Assembly (NCBI GenBank): GCA_014382365.1
Contig: JACNJW010000019.1
Coordinates: 29,104 to 93,103 of the forward strand
Source: SAR324 cluster bacterium
Lineage (GTDB): Bacteria > SAR324 > NAC60-12
DNA: 64,000 nucleotides
Direction of reading: 5' to 3'
The notes beneath the pieces were generated by a model that was not told where the DNA came from, made no database searches, and saw nothing but the letters and a program-made list of their open reading frames with translations. Shown piece by piece: positions 7,749-16,731 of the stretch (the stretch's first letter is position 1; every line of letters begins with the position of its first letter). Made by a program: the position numbers and the translations under genes.

Positions 7749-9374
7749 TTAGAAGCGTCCATCGTAAACCTTTTCCGCAATTCTGCAAGCCAGTAACGTA
7801 AATGTTTTGCGGTCAAATGCACCAGTCAGAGCATTTTCTAACTCTGAACGGTTGGAAATCAAATGTCCTATTCCCCCCAAAGCCTCCGCCACTGCAGGAA
7901 AGTCGGTTGCACCAAAATCAACGCCGAGATTCGCTAATTTTGACTTGCGCTGTTTAAGTTCAATTAAAGCCAAAGATTCATCGATAAAGACCACAATTAC
8001 GACCGGTAAATTCAAATCCCGCAAAGTAGCCAGCTCGCCTAACACCATTTCCATCCCAGCATCTCCGACAAAAGCTACTACTGGCCGCTCCGGTTCTGCA
8101 ATTTGAAACCCCATTGCCAAAGGCACAGCGCAGCCCATTGTGCAAAGCGCAGATGATTGCAACAATCCCCGTGGCTCATAACACTCCCACATCTGACTCA
8201 GCAAAATCCGGTGTGCTCCGCTGTCTGCGGTGATGACTCCATTTCGAGGCAAAACCTCCCGCACCGTTTCGATAACAGCTCCCGGCCCCCAATTTTCAGC
8301 TCCGGAAAAAACGGATTTTAGTTCTTTGCGAACTTTTTGCGGTTGCTCATTTTTCCAAACAGTTTTTTTGGAAACACCTTGACGCAGAGTTTTCAAACCT
8401 TCACCAACATGACCGACAAAACTCAAATCGGCCTGATGCATATAATGCGTATTCGGCACGGCGCAAAACTCAATCACTTTGCACCGGACATTCCGGTTTC
8501 CGGATTGTCTCCAAGGATTACGCCAACCGGTGCGCATTTCAATCGGATCGTAACCAGCCAACAAAATCAAATCACTTTCCTGCACCAACGGCAATAAGTA
8601 TTGATCGGCCAAAGGCGAAAGTCCGGCCCCGCCGAGTGCAAGCGGATCATCTTCCGGAAGCACGCCTTTTGCTTTGTAAGTCGTGATCAGGGGAATCCGG
8701 AAGTCCTGCACAAATTCCGCTACTGTTGTCATTGCCTTCTGATTCAAAACATCAACTCCGGCAATCATCAAAGGTCGTAGTGCTTCCTGAAGCCAGTTAC
8801 GGGCAGCTTCCAAATCGACCCCATCAGCAGGTACGGCAGGCGATGGAGTGTTTCGGACTGTCATCTCGCAATCCGGCTGTGATTTCACTGCAACACTAAT
8901 CGGCAGATCAACATGCACTGGTCCCGGCTGACCATCCAGTGCAATGGCAACCGCCTTGTCTATTGCAACACCAACTGCACCATCCACAATTTTTATACTG
9001 CCTTTTGTAATTGGTTTCAGCAAGTCACCGTGATCAAAAACCTGATGCGTATAGGTCAGAGCTTCATCTGCATCTACACAACCGGTCAGGAAAATCAACG
9101 GTACACGATCCTGATATGCATTGGCCACAACATTCACAGCATTGGCTACACCAGGACCAATCGTAGCCAGCAAAATTCCGGGTGCACCGTTTGCATGAAA
9201 TCCACCTTCCGCCATAAATCCGGCGCAGTTTTCATGCTTGGTCAAAACAAAATCAATTCCTGAACTTTTCAGTCCTTCCATCAAAACTAAAACCTCTCCA
9301 CCCGGAATTCCAAATGCTCTTCTACAACCAGCGTGGTAAAGTCTTTTCCCAATTATTTCTGCAGCATTTGCCAT
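7749..9374 (-). CDS. Thiamine-pyrophosphate enzyme, acetolactate synthase large-subunit family
   Basis: A three-domain TPP enzyme of 541 residues. The PYR domain carries the catalytic Glu in TKHENCAGFMAEGG and the segment LATIGPGVANAVNV. A central domain follows, and the PP domain has a GDAGMEM motif starting VAFVGDAG. The usual GDG...NN cofactor motif is altered to GDAG with FIDES downstream, seen in divergent family members. No regulatory (IlvN/IlvH) subunit is adjacent, so a catabolic 2-oxoacid enzyme is as likely as acetolactate synthase. The start at 9374 is chosen because AAAGGAATTA precedes this ATG; the frame extends to 9416 without a ribosome site. Confidence 0.8.
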   Translation of the reverse strand: MANAAEIIGKRLYHAGCRRAFGIPGGEVLVLMEGLKSSGIDFVLTKHENCAGFMAEGGFHANGAPGILLATIGPGVANAVNVVANAYQDRVPLIFLTGCVDADEALTYTHQVFDHGDLLKPITKGSIKIVDGAVGVAIDKAVAIALDGQPGPVHVDLPISVAVKSQPDCEMTVRNTPSPAVPADGVDLEAARNWLQEALRPLMIAGVDVLNQKAMTTVAEFVQDFRIPLITTYKAKGVLPEDDPLALGGAGLSPLADQYLLPLVQESDLILLAGYDPIEMRTGWRNPWRQSGNRNVRCKVIEFCAVPNTHYMHQADLSFVGHVGEGLKTLRQGVSKKTVWKNEQPQKVRKELKSVFSGAENWGPGAVIETVREVLPRNGVITADSGAHRILLSQMWECYEPRGLLQSSALCTMGCAVPLAMGFQIAEPERPVVAFVGDAGMEMVLGELATLRDLNLPVVIVVFIDESLALIELKQRKSKLANLGVDFGATDFPAVAEALGGIGHLISNRSELENALTGAFDRKTFTLLACRIAEKVYDGRF

Positions 9375-9458
9375 TAATTCCTTTCTATTTTCTTTATAAA
9401 TTGATGTGTGCTGCAAAACAAACCTCGTCCGCAGAACTGACTTGGAATGAGATAATGG

Positions 9459-9914
9459 TCAGAGTTTTAACTTGAAGCCCTCATGAGTCATTTCAAATCC
9501 TAATCCTAAGTAAAATTTGAGAGCATTCGGCCTTTTCTTGTCTGAAGTAAGTTGCAGAATATCAACATTTTTCGTTTTTGCGTATTCTATCAGCCACTCA
9601 AAAATTTGAGTACCTATACCCTGACTCCGATAATTTTTATGAATCCTTACCCCCTCCACCAAACAACGCCATGAACCTAAATGAGTTAAATACGGGATAA
9701 AAGTTAATTGCAACATCCCAATTATTTCGTTGTCTATTTCAACAATCCTTAACTCATTGTTAGCATCAGAAGTAATATTTTGGAATGCACACAAATAAGA
9801 TGGGTTTAAAGGAATGGAGACATCTTCACGCTGAGAGCCTAACTCATCATCTGCCAGCATATCGACCATAAACTGTAGATCTTCTTCTGTTGCTTCACGA
9901 TACTTTAGTTCCAA
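9459..9914 (-). CDS. GNAT-family N-acetyltransferase (TTG start)
   Basis: A 151-residue acetyltransferase of unknown acceptor. The acetyl-CoA-binding motif A reads VEGVRIHKNYRSQGIGTQIF, followed by LQLTSDKKRPNALKFYLGLGF, the typical last strands of the fold. The start is taken as TTG at 9914, because TTAGGAGG lies just upstream and the product then begins MELKYREATEEDLQFMVDML, as family members do. A longer frame from TTG at 9947 would swallow this ribosome site. It sits between the TPP enzyme and the acyl-CoA dehydrogenase homologue on the same strand. Confidence 0.85.
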   Translation of the reverse strand: MELKYREATEEDLQFMVDMLADDELGSQREDVSIPLNPSYLCAFQNITSDANNELRIVEIDNEIIGMLQLTFIPYLTHLGSWRCLVEGVRIHKNYRSQGIGTQIFEWLIEYAKTKNVDILQLTSDKKRPNALKFYLGLGFEMTHEGFKLKL

Positions 9915-9968
9915 TCGTCCTCCTAAAATTAAACTCGTACAGCACAAACTGAAAAATAAATTGTAAAA

Positions 9969-11168
9969 TTACGCACCTTTTTTAGCCAGTTTCAAATGTC
10001 CGTCCCGTGTTTGCGGGAGTTTACGGTCAAGCAAAGCGGAAGCCACAACTGTGCGCAAAATACCCGCTGTACCCCCGCCGATGGTGAACATCCGTGCATC
10101 CCGTACCATTCTCTCCAAAGGGAAATTTCGAGAATATCCGGCAGAACCAAAAATTTGCAGAGCGTCATTCGTAACTTTGATCGCCATTTCTGATGCAAAA
10201 ATTTTGGCTTGCGCCGCCTCCAACATATCCGGAAAACCTTGTTCAGCACCTCCGAAAGCGGCTTTGCGGAGCAACAATCTTGCCGCTTCAAGTTGTGTGT
10301 GCATATCGCACAAAGTCCATTGCAAACCCTGAAATTCACAAATTGGACGACCGAATTGCTCACGCTGTTGAGAGTATTCCAGCGCCAATTCAAACGCTCC
10401 GGCAGCAATCCCCATGGCCACTGTTCCGGCACCAACTCGTTGACCGTTGTAGGCATTCATCAAGCCAGCAAATCCGCGTCGTAAACCTTCTGGCGGAATG
10501 ACAACCATATTTTCCGGTACTGCCAAATTTTCGCAAATAATTTCTGTTTCCGGAATTCCACGCAAGCCCATTGCAGGTTCTCGTGTCCCGATAATCAAAC
10601 CATCTGCACCACGCAAAACAATAAATCCGGCAATACCTTGCGGCTCATTATTTTCAAAAACACGGGCAAAAATCAAATGAAATTTAGAAACTCCGCCGCC
10701 GGTAATCCAATGTTTTGTGCCGTTGAGAATGTAACAGTCGCCTTTGTGATCGGCGCGAGTCGTCATTTCGGAGGCCGCACTTCCGGCTCCGGGTTCGGTG
10801 ATGCAAATTGCCGGTTTATCACCGCTCAAAACATGTTCCGCTGCTAATTTTTTTTGCATTTCAGAGCCGTATTTCAGCACCGCACCGACTGCTCCCATAT
10901 TGGCCTCGACTACAATCCGTGCCGAAACTCCGCAAGCTTTAGCGATTTCCTCAATCACCAAAACCACATCCAAATAAGACATTCCGGGGCCACCGTATTC
11001 TTCCGGAATCGTCATGCCCATGAAGCCTTGTTTTGTCAACAGAGCAACATTTTCCCACGGATATTGTTCAGTACGATCAATTTCCGCAGCACAAGGAGCG
11101 ATTTCTTTTTTGGCAAATTCCCTTGCGCTTGCTTGCAATTGTTTTTGAGTTTCAGTTAGTTCAAACAT
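9969..11168 (-). CDS. Acyl-CoA dehydrogenase-superfamily protein, probable 3-sulfinopropanoyl-CoA desulfinase
   Basis: A 399-residue flavoprotein of the acyl-CoA dehydrogenase fold, with the FAD/substrate segment ICITEPGAGSAASEM and C-terminal QIFGSAGYSRNFPLERMVRD. The usual catalytic glutamate is missing at both known positions: IYEGT is replaced by TIGGGT, and the isovaleryl-type D-x-E-R is NGQR with Gln243. Arg84 is present in GVSARIVVEAN. Loss of the Glu together with an active-site Gln and Arg84 matches what I recall for the Advenella 3-sulfinopropionyl-CoA desulfinase, which releases sulfite to give propionyl-CoA. A family III CoA-transferase two genes upstream supports this. An ordinary dehydrogenase remains possible but is chemically less likely. 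Confidence 0.65.
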   Translation of the reverse strand: MFELTETQKQLQASAREFAKKEIAPCAAEIDRTEQYPWENVALLTKQGFMGMTIPEEYGGPGMSYLDVVLVIEEIAKACGVSARIVVEANMGAVGAVLKYGSEMQKKLAAEHVLSGDKPAICITEPGAGSAASEMTTRADHKGDCYILNGTKHWITGGGVSKFHLIFARVFENNEPQGIAGFIVLRGADGLIIGTREPAMGLRGIPETEIICENLAVPENMVVIPPEGLRRGFAGLMNAYNGQRVGAGTVAMGIAAGAFELALEYSQQREQFGRPICEFQGLQWTLCDMHTQLEAARLLLRKAAFGGAEQGFPDMLEAAQAKIFASEMAIKVTNDALQIFGSAGYSRNFPLERMVRDARMFTIGGGTAGILRTVVASALLDRKLPQTRDGHLKLAKKGA

Positions 11169-11203
11169 AAATCCTTTTTTAAAAATAGTTAAGTTATTAG
11201 TTC

Positions 11204-11914
11204 TTAAATTTCGCCTCTCAAATACATTTTCCGTCTGCTTTCCGGAATTCTCTCAATGGCATAGCGGAGCATCGTGCGGGGCATTTTTTGGTAATGTTCC
11301 TGCAAAAATTCTTCTTCGATTTCAAGCTCTCTTTTACCAACTTCGCGCAGCATCCAGCCGACTGCTTTGTGAATTAAATCCTCTTTGTCATTGAGCAATA
11401 TTTCCGCAATTTTGAGCGTCTCTTCAAAATCATCCTTGCGGATAAAATAAAAAGTTGCAATCATCGCAATCCGCCGTTCCCACAAGTTTTCAGATTTGAC
11501 CAAACAATAAAGCGGCGACCTGTCTTTTTTATCCAAATAAGCACCAACAATTTGTCCGGCAGAAATATCAACAATGTCCCAATTGTTGATAAATTTTGTG
11601 TTTTTCAAGTACAAATTATAAATCTCTAATTTTCCTTCTTCGTCTGCTGTTTTGAAAAGTTGAACCATCATCAAAACTGCTAACAAACGTTCTTCATGAA
11701 ATTTTGAATGGAGTAATTTTCCTGTTTCATCAATAGAAATAGCGGAATATTTTTTAACCAATTTCCGCAAAACAGGAACCCGAATTCCTAAAAATATATC
11801 ACCTTCTCCGTACTCATCTTTTCCGGTTTTAAAAAATTTTTGCGAATGTTCGGCAATATCATTGTTTGCTAATAATTTTAATTCTCTTTTAATATTAACT
11901 ACTTGATTAGCCAT
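11204..11914 (-). CDS. AlkD-like DNA alkylation repair protein
   Basis: A 236-residue all-helical HEAT-like repeat protein of the AlkC/AlkD glycosylase family, which excises alkylated bases. Characteristic segments are FLGIRVPVLRKLVKKY near residue 42, NNWDIVDISAGQIVG, LWERRIAMIATFYFIR, and HKAVGWMLREVGKR. The ATG at 11914 is chosen; it lies one base beyond the stop of the CoA-transferase gene, implying translational coupling, although a longer in-frame extension overlaps that gene. Its placement between the CoA-transferase and the desulfinase-like gene looks incidental. Confidence 0.85.
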   Translation of the reverse strand: MANQVVNIKRELKLLANNDIAEHSQKFFKTGKDEYGEGDIFLGIRVPVLRKLVKKYSAISIDETGKLLHSKFHEERLLAVLMMVQLFKTADEEGKLEIYNLYLKNTKFINNWDIVDISAGQIVGAYLDKKDRSPLYCLVKSENLWERRIAMIATFYFIRKDDFEETLKIAEILLNDKEDLIHKAVGWMLREVGKRELEIEEEFLQEHYQKMPRTMLRYAIERIPESRRKMYLRGEI

Positions 11915-11915
11915 T

Positions 11916-13163
11916 TTAAATGATCCCCTTCTCAGACAATTCATTACATTCTTCCTCATCCATACCTAACAATTCCTCCAAAATTTCATCAGTGTGCTGG
12001 CCCAAAATCGGAGGTGCATGACGATAGCTGACCGGTGTTTCGGACATTTTCAGCGGACTGCCGATTAGACTCACATTTCCTTTGCCGGAAAGCGGGTGCT
12101 CCATAGAAATTTCCATTTTACGATGTTGAATCTGCGGATCATCAAAAACTTCTTTAATCGTGTTGACAGGTCCACATGGAACTTGTAGTTTCTCCAATCC
12201 CTCCAGCCAGTACTGAGTTGAATTACGCTTGGTCAAATCATTAATCATTGGCGTTAATATTTTACGATTTTTTACTCGATCAGTGTTTATTTTAAATCGT
12301 GGATCTTCTGGCAATTCCGGAGCGCCTGCAAATTCACAAAACTTATGGAACTGTGTATCATTGCCGACAGCTAAAACAAAAAAACTATCGCTCGTTTGAA
12401 AAACTTGATAAGGGACAATGTTGGGATGAGCGTTGCCGAGACGGTGTTGATCTTCACCGGAAGTTAAATAATTGGAACCGGAATTTATCAACCATGCTGC
12501 CTGTGAATCGAGGAGAGCCAAATCGATGTATTGACCACCTCCAGCTTCACCGGATTCCCTGACTTGATCTCTGTGACGAAGTGCTGCCAAAATGCTGACC
12601 GCTGCATACATTCCGCACATCACATCCGCAATTCCGACTCCAACTTTCATCGGTGAACCGTCTGGTTCTCCGGTGACACTCATGATTCCTCCCATCGCCT
12701 GGATCATAAAATCGTAACCTAATAGATGGGACTTGGGACCTGTCTGTCCAAACCCGGAAATGGAACAATAAATCAATTCCGGAAAATCCCCTTTCATTGC
12801 AGCATAATCCAAACCATATTTTTTCAGCCCGCCGACTTTGTAATTCTCGATCAGCACGTCACATTTTCCGGCCAGTTTGCGGATAATTTCCTGCCCCTCC
12901 GATTTGGTGATGTCCACCGTCAAAGAGCGTTTGTTACGGTTGGCGCACAAATAATATGCACTTTCGCTGGTGTCATTTCCGTCTGAATCCTTAACATAGG
13001 GCGGCCCCCATTTTCGGGTATCGTCTCCGGATTCCGGTCGTTCGATTTTAATCACATCTGCCCCCAAATCCCCCAGAATTTGGGTACAGGTCGGACCGGC
13101 TAAAATCCGGCTCATGTCTAAAATTCGGAGACCATTTAGTGGGCCGGTGTTTTGAATTTTCAT
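11916..13163 (-). CDS. Family III CoA-transferase (CaiB/BaiF type)
   Basis: A 415-residue CoA-transferase that moves CoA between organic acids. The N-terminus shows GLRILDMSRILAGPTCTQIL and GADVIKIERPESGDDTR. The catalytic Asp lies in GYDFMIQAMGG (about residue 151). C-terminal signatures include QVPCGPVNT and APPILGQHT. Enzymes of this family activate 3-sulfinopropionate with succinyl-CoA in Variovorax and Advenella relatives (recalled from the literature). Its operon with a desulfinase-like acyl-CoA dehydrogenase homologue suggests the same role here. Formyl-CoA, carnitine or other short-chain acids are alternatives. Confidence 0.85.
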   Translation of the reverse strand: MKIQNTGPLNGLRILDMSRILAGPTCTQILGDLGADVIKIERPESGDDTRKWGPPYVKDSDGNDTSESAYYLCANRNKRSLTVDITKSEGQEIIRKLAGKCDVLIENYKVGGLKKYGLDYAAMKGDFPELIYCSISGFGQTGPKSHLLGYDFMIQAMGGIMSVTGEPDGSPMKVGVGIADVMCGMYAAVSILAALRHRDQVRESGEAGGGQYIDLALLDSQAAWLINSGSNYLTSGEDQHRLGNAHPNIVPYQVFQTSDSFFVLAVGNDTQFHKFCEFAGAPELPEDPRFKINTDRVKNRKILTPMINDLTKRNSTQYWLEGLEKLQVPCGPVNTIKEVFDDPQIQHRKMEISMEHPLSGKGNVSLIGSPLKMSETPVSYRHAPPILGQHTDEILEELLGMDEEECNELSEKGII

Positions 13164-13217
13164 ACGATAACTATTTTGTTTGTATGTCTTGCACTGATTA
13201 TTATTAGATATACTTTG

Positions 13218-13769
13218 TTAGTCATTATTTTCACGATTAGCCACTGCTGCATTGTGCCTTTCTTGAATACGTCTGGTTGCTTCAAAAAGGGGTTCAAGAC
13301 CAATTTCTTTCCGCAGTCCTGCTACTTTTTCAGCATCTTCTATTGGTAGTGGATACGCAATACCGTTGTCGTCAATATCATGCTGTGTACCGTAGATTTG
13401 CTGCTTTCCTGACATAGTGAGAACTCTATCTTGGAGATAGGCCAAATACCATCCTTCTGCCTCCCCCCGAGTTGATGCTTCTTTCAAAAGTGCTAAACAT
13501 TTATCCATGAAATCTTTGTCCAGCACCGCATGTTGAACAATTAACCAAGCAGCTTTAGAACCTTCTTTGCCGACCTTTTTAAAACCAGGCCACCCGTACT
13601 GATCAATAATTTCTTTAATGCGAGCAGTGTTCTTTTCATGGACCGCCTTCATTCTGGGGTGATACTCTATAGTACCTAGTTCTCCGTTATCAATCAATTC
13701 CTGCAAGACTTGTTGGTCTTCTTCTGACATTGACAGCAACTCATCTTTTAATGTTTGATTCAAGCACAT
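13218..13769 (-). CDS. DUF6624 family protein
   Basis: A 183-residue cytoplasmic protein whose C-terminal two thirds fit the DUF6624 pattern: GWPGFKKVGKEGSKAAWLIV, QHAVLDKDFMDKCL, YLAYLQDRVLTMSGKQQIYG. The function of the family is not known. The start at 13769 is chosen because AAGGTGATA lies just before this ATG, whereas the upstream in-frame start has none. It lies 54 bases upstream of the CoA-transferase gene on the same strand and may share its transcript. Confidence 0.75.
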   Translation of the reverse strand: MCLNQTLKDELLSMSEEDQQVLQELIDNGELGTIEYHPRMKAVHEKNTARIKEIIDQYGWPGFKKVGKEGSKAAWLIVQHAVLDKDFMDKCLALLKEASTRGEAEGWYLAYLQDRVLTMSGKQQIYGTQHDIDDNGIAYPLPIEDAEKVAGLRKEIGLEPLFEATRRIQERHNAAVANRENND

Positions 13770-14023
13770 TATCACCTTGTTGGTTAACAAAATTTATTTC
13801 ATTGTTTTGAAACAAACTACTAAAATCATTAACGGAGAATAATCATGGGAAATACCATCAAAATTTTTCCCGATCCTGAAGAAGAATGAGATTAAATTGG
13901 GCAGGTTAAGGGATTTTGCTGTTGTTCTTTTTTCGCTGAAAGTCCGGAGTGTTCTTTACTGGAACTCTGAATCACCATAAAACTCTGGTTTAAAATTGCC
14001 AACAAAAGATAGCAAAAGACTCC

Positions 14024-16633
14024 CTAAAGAACCTCTCTACGTTTGCGTTGTTGAATAACCACAAGCCCCAAGAGTGCTAATGCTGGAAAGTACATCCATT
14101 GTTTGGCAGGACGATCTACCGGTATTTGAAGACTGAGGATTTCCCAGTCAAAATCAATTCCGGCTTTCTGCGCTAAACTGTCAAATGTCACCATATCTAC
14201 AAATAATCTTTTATTTTCGCGACGCAATTCAAGTCCAGCCTGTTCCAATCGAGCTTTCCCGGGTGCAGATTTTCCCATTGGCAGAACAACCATTTTACTG
14301 ACGATATCTCCATCAATGCTCTCTCCTTCAACATGCAGGCGTATATCTGTATGAGGAGGAAGTTGCTCTACCATTTCAACAATCTTAATTGGTTGAACAA
14401 GTTGACTTGAAGGATAAACCATTTCCCACCAGTAACCAGGTCGGAATAATGTGAAAGAAATCAATAAAAGTATGATCGTTTCCCACCAGCGACTTTTCAC
14501 AAATAAATATCCCTGAGTCGCGGCGGCAAACAAAAGCATGGCAGTAATTGCTGTGAATATAGTCATCAATAGGTGCCACCAATTTTCAATACCAATCATC
14601 AAAAGTTCGGTGTTGAAAATAAACAGAAAAGGTAGAATTGCCGTGCGAATATCATAAAGGAAACCTTGAATTCCGGTTTTAATCGGATCACTTTGCGCAA
14701 TTGCAGCAGCGGCAAAAGCCGCCAAACCAACCGGCGGAGTATCATCTGCTAAAATTCCAAAATAAAACACAAACATGTGAACTGCAATCAATGGTACTAT
14801 CAAACCATTTTGTGCACCTAAAGTAACAATCACTGGTGCCATCAATGTAGAAACCACGATGTAATTTGCTGTAGTTGGCAAGCCCATGCCCAACACGAGA
14901 CAAATGAATGCAGTAAAAAGCAACATCAACATCAAATTGCCTCCGGAAATAAACTCTACAAACTCAGTCATCACCAGACCGATTCCTGTAAGAGTGACGG
15001 TGCCGACAATGATTCCTGCAGTTGCAGTTGCCACACCAATTCCAATCATGTTACGTGCACCAAAAATTAGACCGTCCATTAAATTCCGGAGACCACTGAA
15101 AAATTCATGTTCCAAGTCACCATTTTTTCGAAAATACACTTTCAATGGCCGTTGCGTTGCCAAAATGAATAACATGATCATTGTCGCCCAAAATGCAGCC
15201 AGTCCCGGTGAAAACCGCTCTACGATCAAGCACCAAATTAAAACAACAACCGGAAGCAAATAATACAATCCTGATTTTACAGTCGGGCCTGCTTCCGGAA
15301 GTTCAGTCAGTTCAAGATGATGCTCGTCAACTCCTAAATCTGGAAAGTTGATGGAATAACGTACAAGTGCAAAATATGCTGCCATTATCAAAACACCTGC
15401 AATCCAGGGTGAGGCATCTCCTGCAACAGATTTAACCCAACCAAAACCAAAATATATGATTCCAGAAAGAATGACCATACCGATCATCACCATCATAAAT
15501 GTTACAATCTTTTGAAAGATTGTTGTAATCCTGCGGGGAGGAAGTCCTTTCAAGTCTGCTTTCAAAGCCTCGAGATGAACGATGTAAACCAACGCAATAT
15601 AAGAAATGACTGCAGGTAAGAAAGCATGTTTGATTACTTCTAAATATGAAATACCCACATATTCAATCATTAAAAATGCTGCGGCCCCCATGATCGGCGG
15701 CATTAGTTGTCCATTGGTAGAGGCAGCTACTTCAACTGCACCTGCTTTTTCTGCAGAAAAACCAACTTTTTTCATCAGTGGAATCGTAAAAGTACCAGTG
15801 ATCACAACATTTGCAATTGAGGATCCGGAGATCATACCGTTCATGCCTGATGAAACAACTGCTGCTTTTGCAGGTCCACCGCGATAATGACCAAGTAAAG
15901 CAAATGCAACCTGGGTGAAATAATTTCCTGCACCCGCCTTTTCCAACAAAGCACCAAACAACACAAATAAATATATAAAACCGGTTGAAACACCCAGTCC
16001 GATACCAAATACTCCTTCCTGTGATAACCACATGTGCGACATCGCTTTATTGAACGAGGCCCCTTTCCAGGCAATTATATCAGGTGCATATTCTCCAAAA
16101 AATACATAGCTCAAAAACACCATAGCCACACACATCATTGGTAAACCAAGTGCTCTTCTGGTGGCTTCAAGTAAAAATACCAAACCAATTCCGGAAAAGA
16201 TCAAATCCTGTGTGATGGGTAAACCCGGACGATCTGCTAATTCATTTGATAATACTGCAATGTAAAGCGCACATGAAGTTCCCAGCAAAGCAAATATCCA
16301 ATCTTGAATAGGAACTGTTGTTCGAGGTGAACGTTTGAGTGCAGGAAAGGCCACAAAAGCTAAAAATACTGCAAAACCTAAATGCGCCGAACGAGTATGC
16401 GTACTGTTTAAAAGAGGTATAATATCGGACAGCATGTAAGGAAAAGGCGATGCAATCCAAAGTTGAAACAGTGACCAGGCTAGCGAAACTGAAACCAAAA
16501 TCCAACCTGCAGTGGATGTTAACTTCCTTGCACCTGAATCAACTGTGGCCACCATCTCATCCAGCTTTTCCTGTAAATTTTGCTGGGAGTCGTTGATTGC
16601 ATCATCTTTTGGAGTAAGATCTGATGAATCCAT
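14024..16633 (-). CDS. TRAP transporter fused permease (DctQ-DctM) with C-terminal DUF3394
   Basis: An inner-membrane permease of 869 residues in which the small and large TRAP membrane subunits are fused, as usual in TAXI-type systems. The N-terminal part has four helices, followed by the DctM domain with GAGNYFTQVAFALLG, SGMNGMISGSSIANVV, MPPIMGAAAFLM, GLGLPTTANY-like GMGLPTTANYIVVS, and ADDTPPVGLAAFAAAAIA. About 200 C-terminal residues match the DUF3394 extension, containing a late hydrophobic helix pair. The ATG at 16633 is preferred; the longer frame to 16684 starts without conserved residues. Its binding protein is encoded immediately upstream. Confidence 0.92.
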   Translation of the reverse strand: MDSSDLTPKDDAINDSQQNLQEKLDEMVATVDSGARKLTSTAGWILVSVSLAWSLFQLWIASPFPYMLSDIIPLLNSTHTRSAHLGFAVFLAFVAFPALKRSPRTTVPIQDWIFALLGTSCALYIAVLSNELADRPGLPITQDLIFSGIGLVFLLEATRRALGLPMMCVAMVFLSYVFFGEYAPDIIAWKGASFNKAMSHMWLSQEGVFGIGLGVSTGFIYLFVLFGALLEKAGAGNYFTQVAFALLGHYRGGPAKAAVVSSGMNGMISGSSIANVVITGTFTIPLMKKVGFSAEKAGAVEVAASTNGQLMPPIMGAAAFLMIEYVGISYLEVIKHAFLPAVISYIALVYIVHLEALKADLKGLPPRRITTIFQKIVTFMMVMIGMVILSGIIYFGFGWVKSVAGDASPWIAGVLIMAAYFALVRYSINFPDLGVDEHHLELTELPEAGPTVKSGLYYLLPVVVLIWCLIVERFSPGLAAFWATMIMLFILATQRPLKVYFRKNGDLEHEFFSGLRNLMDGLIFGARNMIGIGVATATAGIIVGTVTLTGIGLVMTEFVEFISGGNLMLMLLFTAFICLVLGMGLPTTANYIVVSTLMAPVIVTLGAQNGLIVPLIAVHMFVFYFGILADDTPPVGLAAFAAAAIAQSDPIKTGIQGFLYDIRTAILPFLFIFNTELLMIGIENWWHLLMTIFTAITAMLLFAAATQGYLFVKSRWWETIILLLISFTLFRPGYWWEMVYPSSQLVQPIKIVEMVEQLPPHTDIRLHVEGESIDGDIVSKMVVLPMGKSAPGKARLEQAGLELRRENKRLFVDMVTFDSLAQKAGIDFDWEILSLQIPVDRPAKQWMYFPALALLGLVVIQQRKRREVL

Positions 16634-16731
16634 TTCAGTGTTATATATACTTTGGAGAAAAATATTGGAAAGAAAACAAGACAAGACCGGAAGCTGGTTT
16701 TACTACCGGTCTATGTCTCATTTTGGAAGGA

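Noticed and set aside
7640..7822. Sixty-codon minus-strand frame at the end of the TPP-enzyme gene
   Set aside because: It overlaps the conserved C-terminus of the TPP enzyme in another frame and covers the terminator hairpin.
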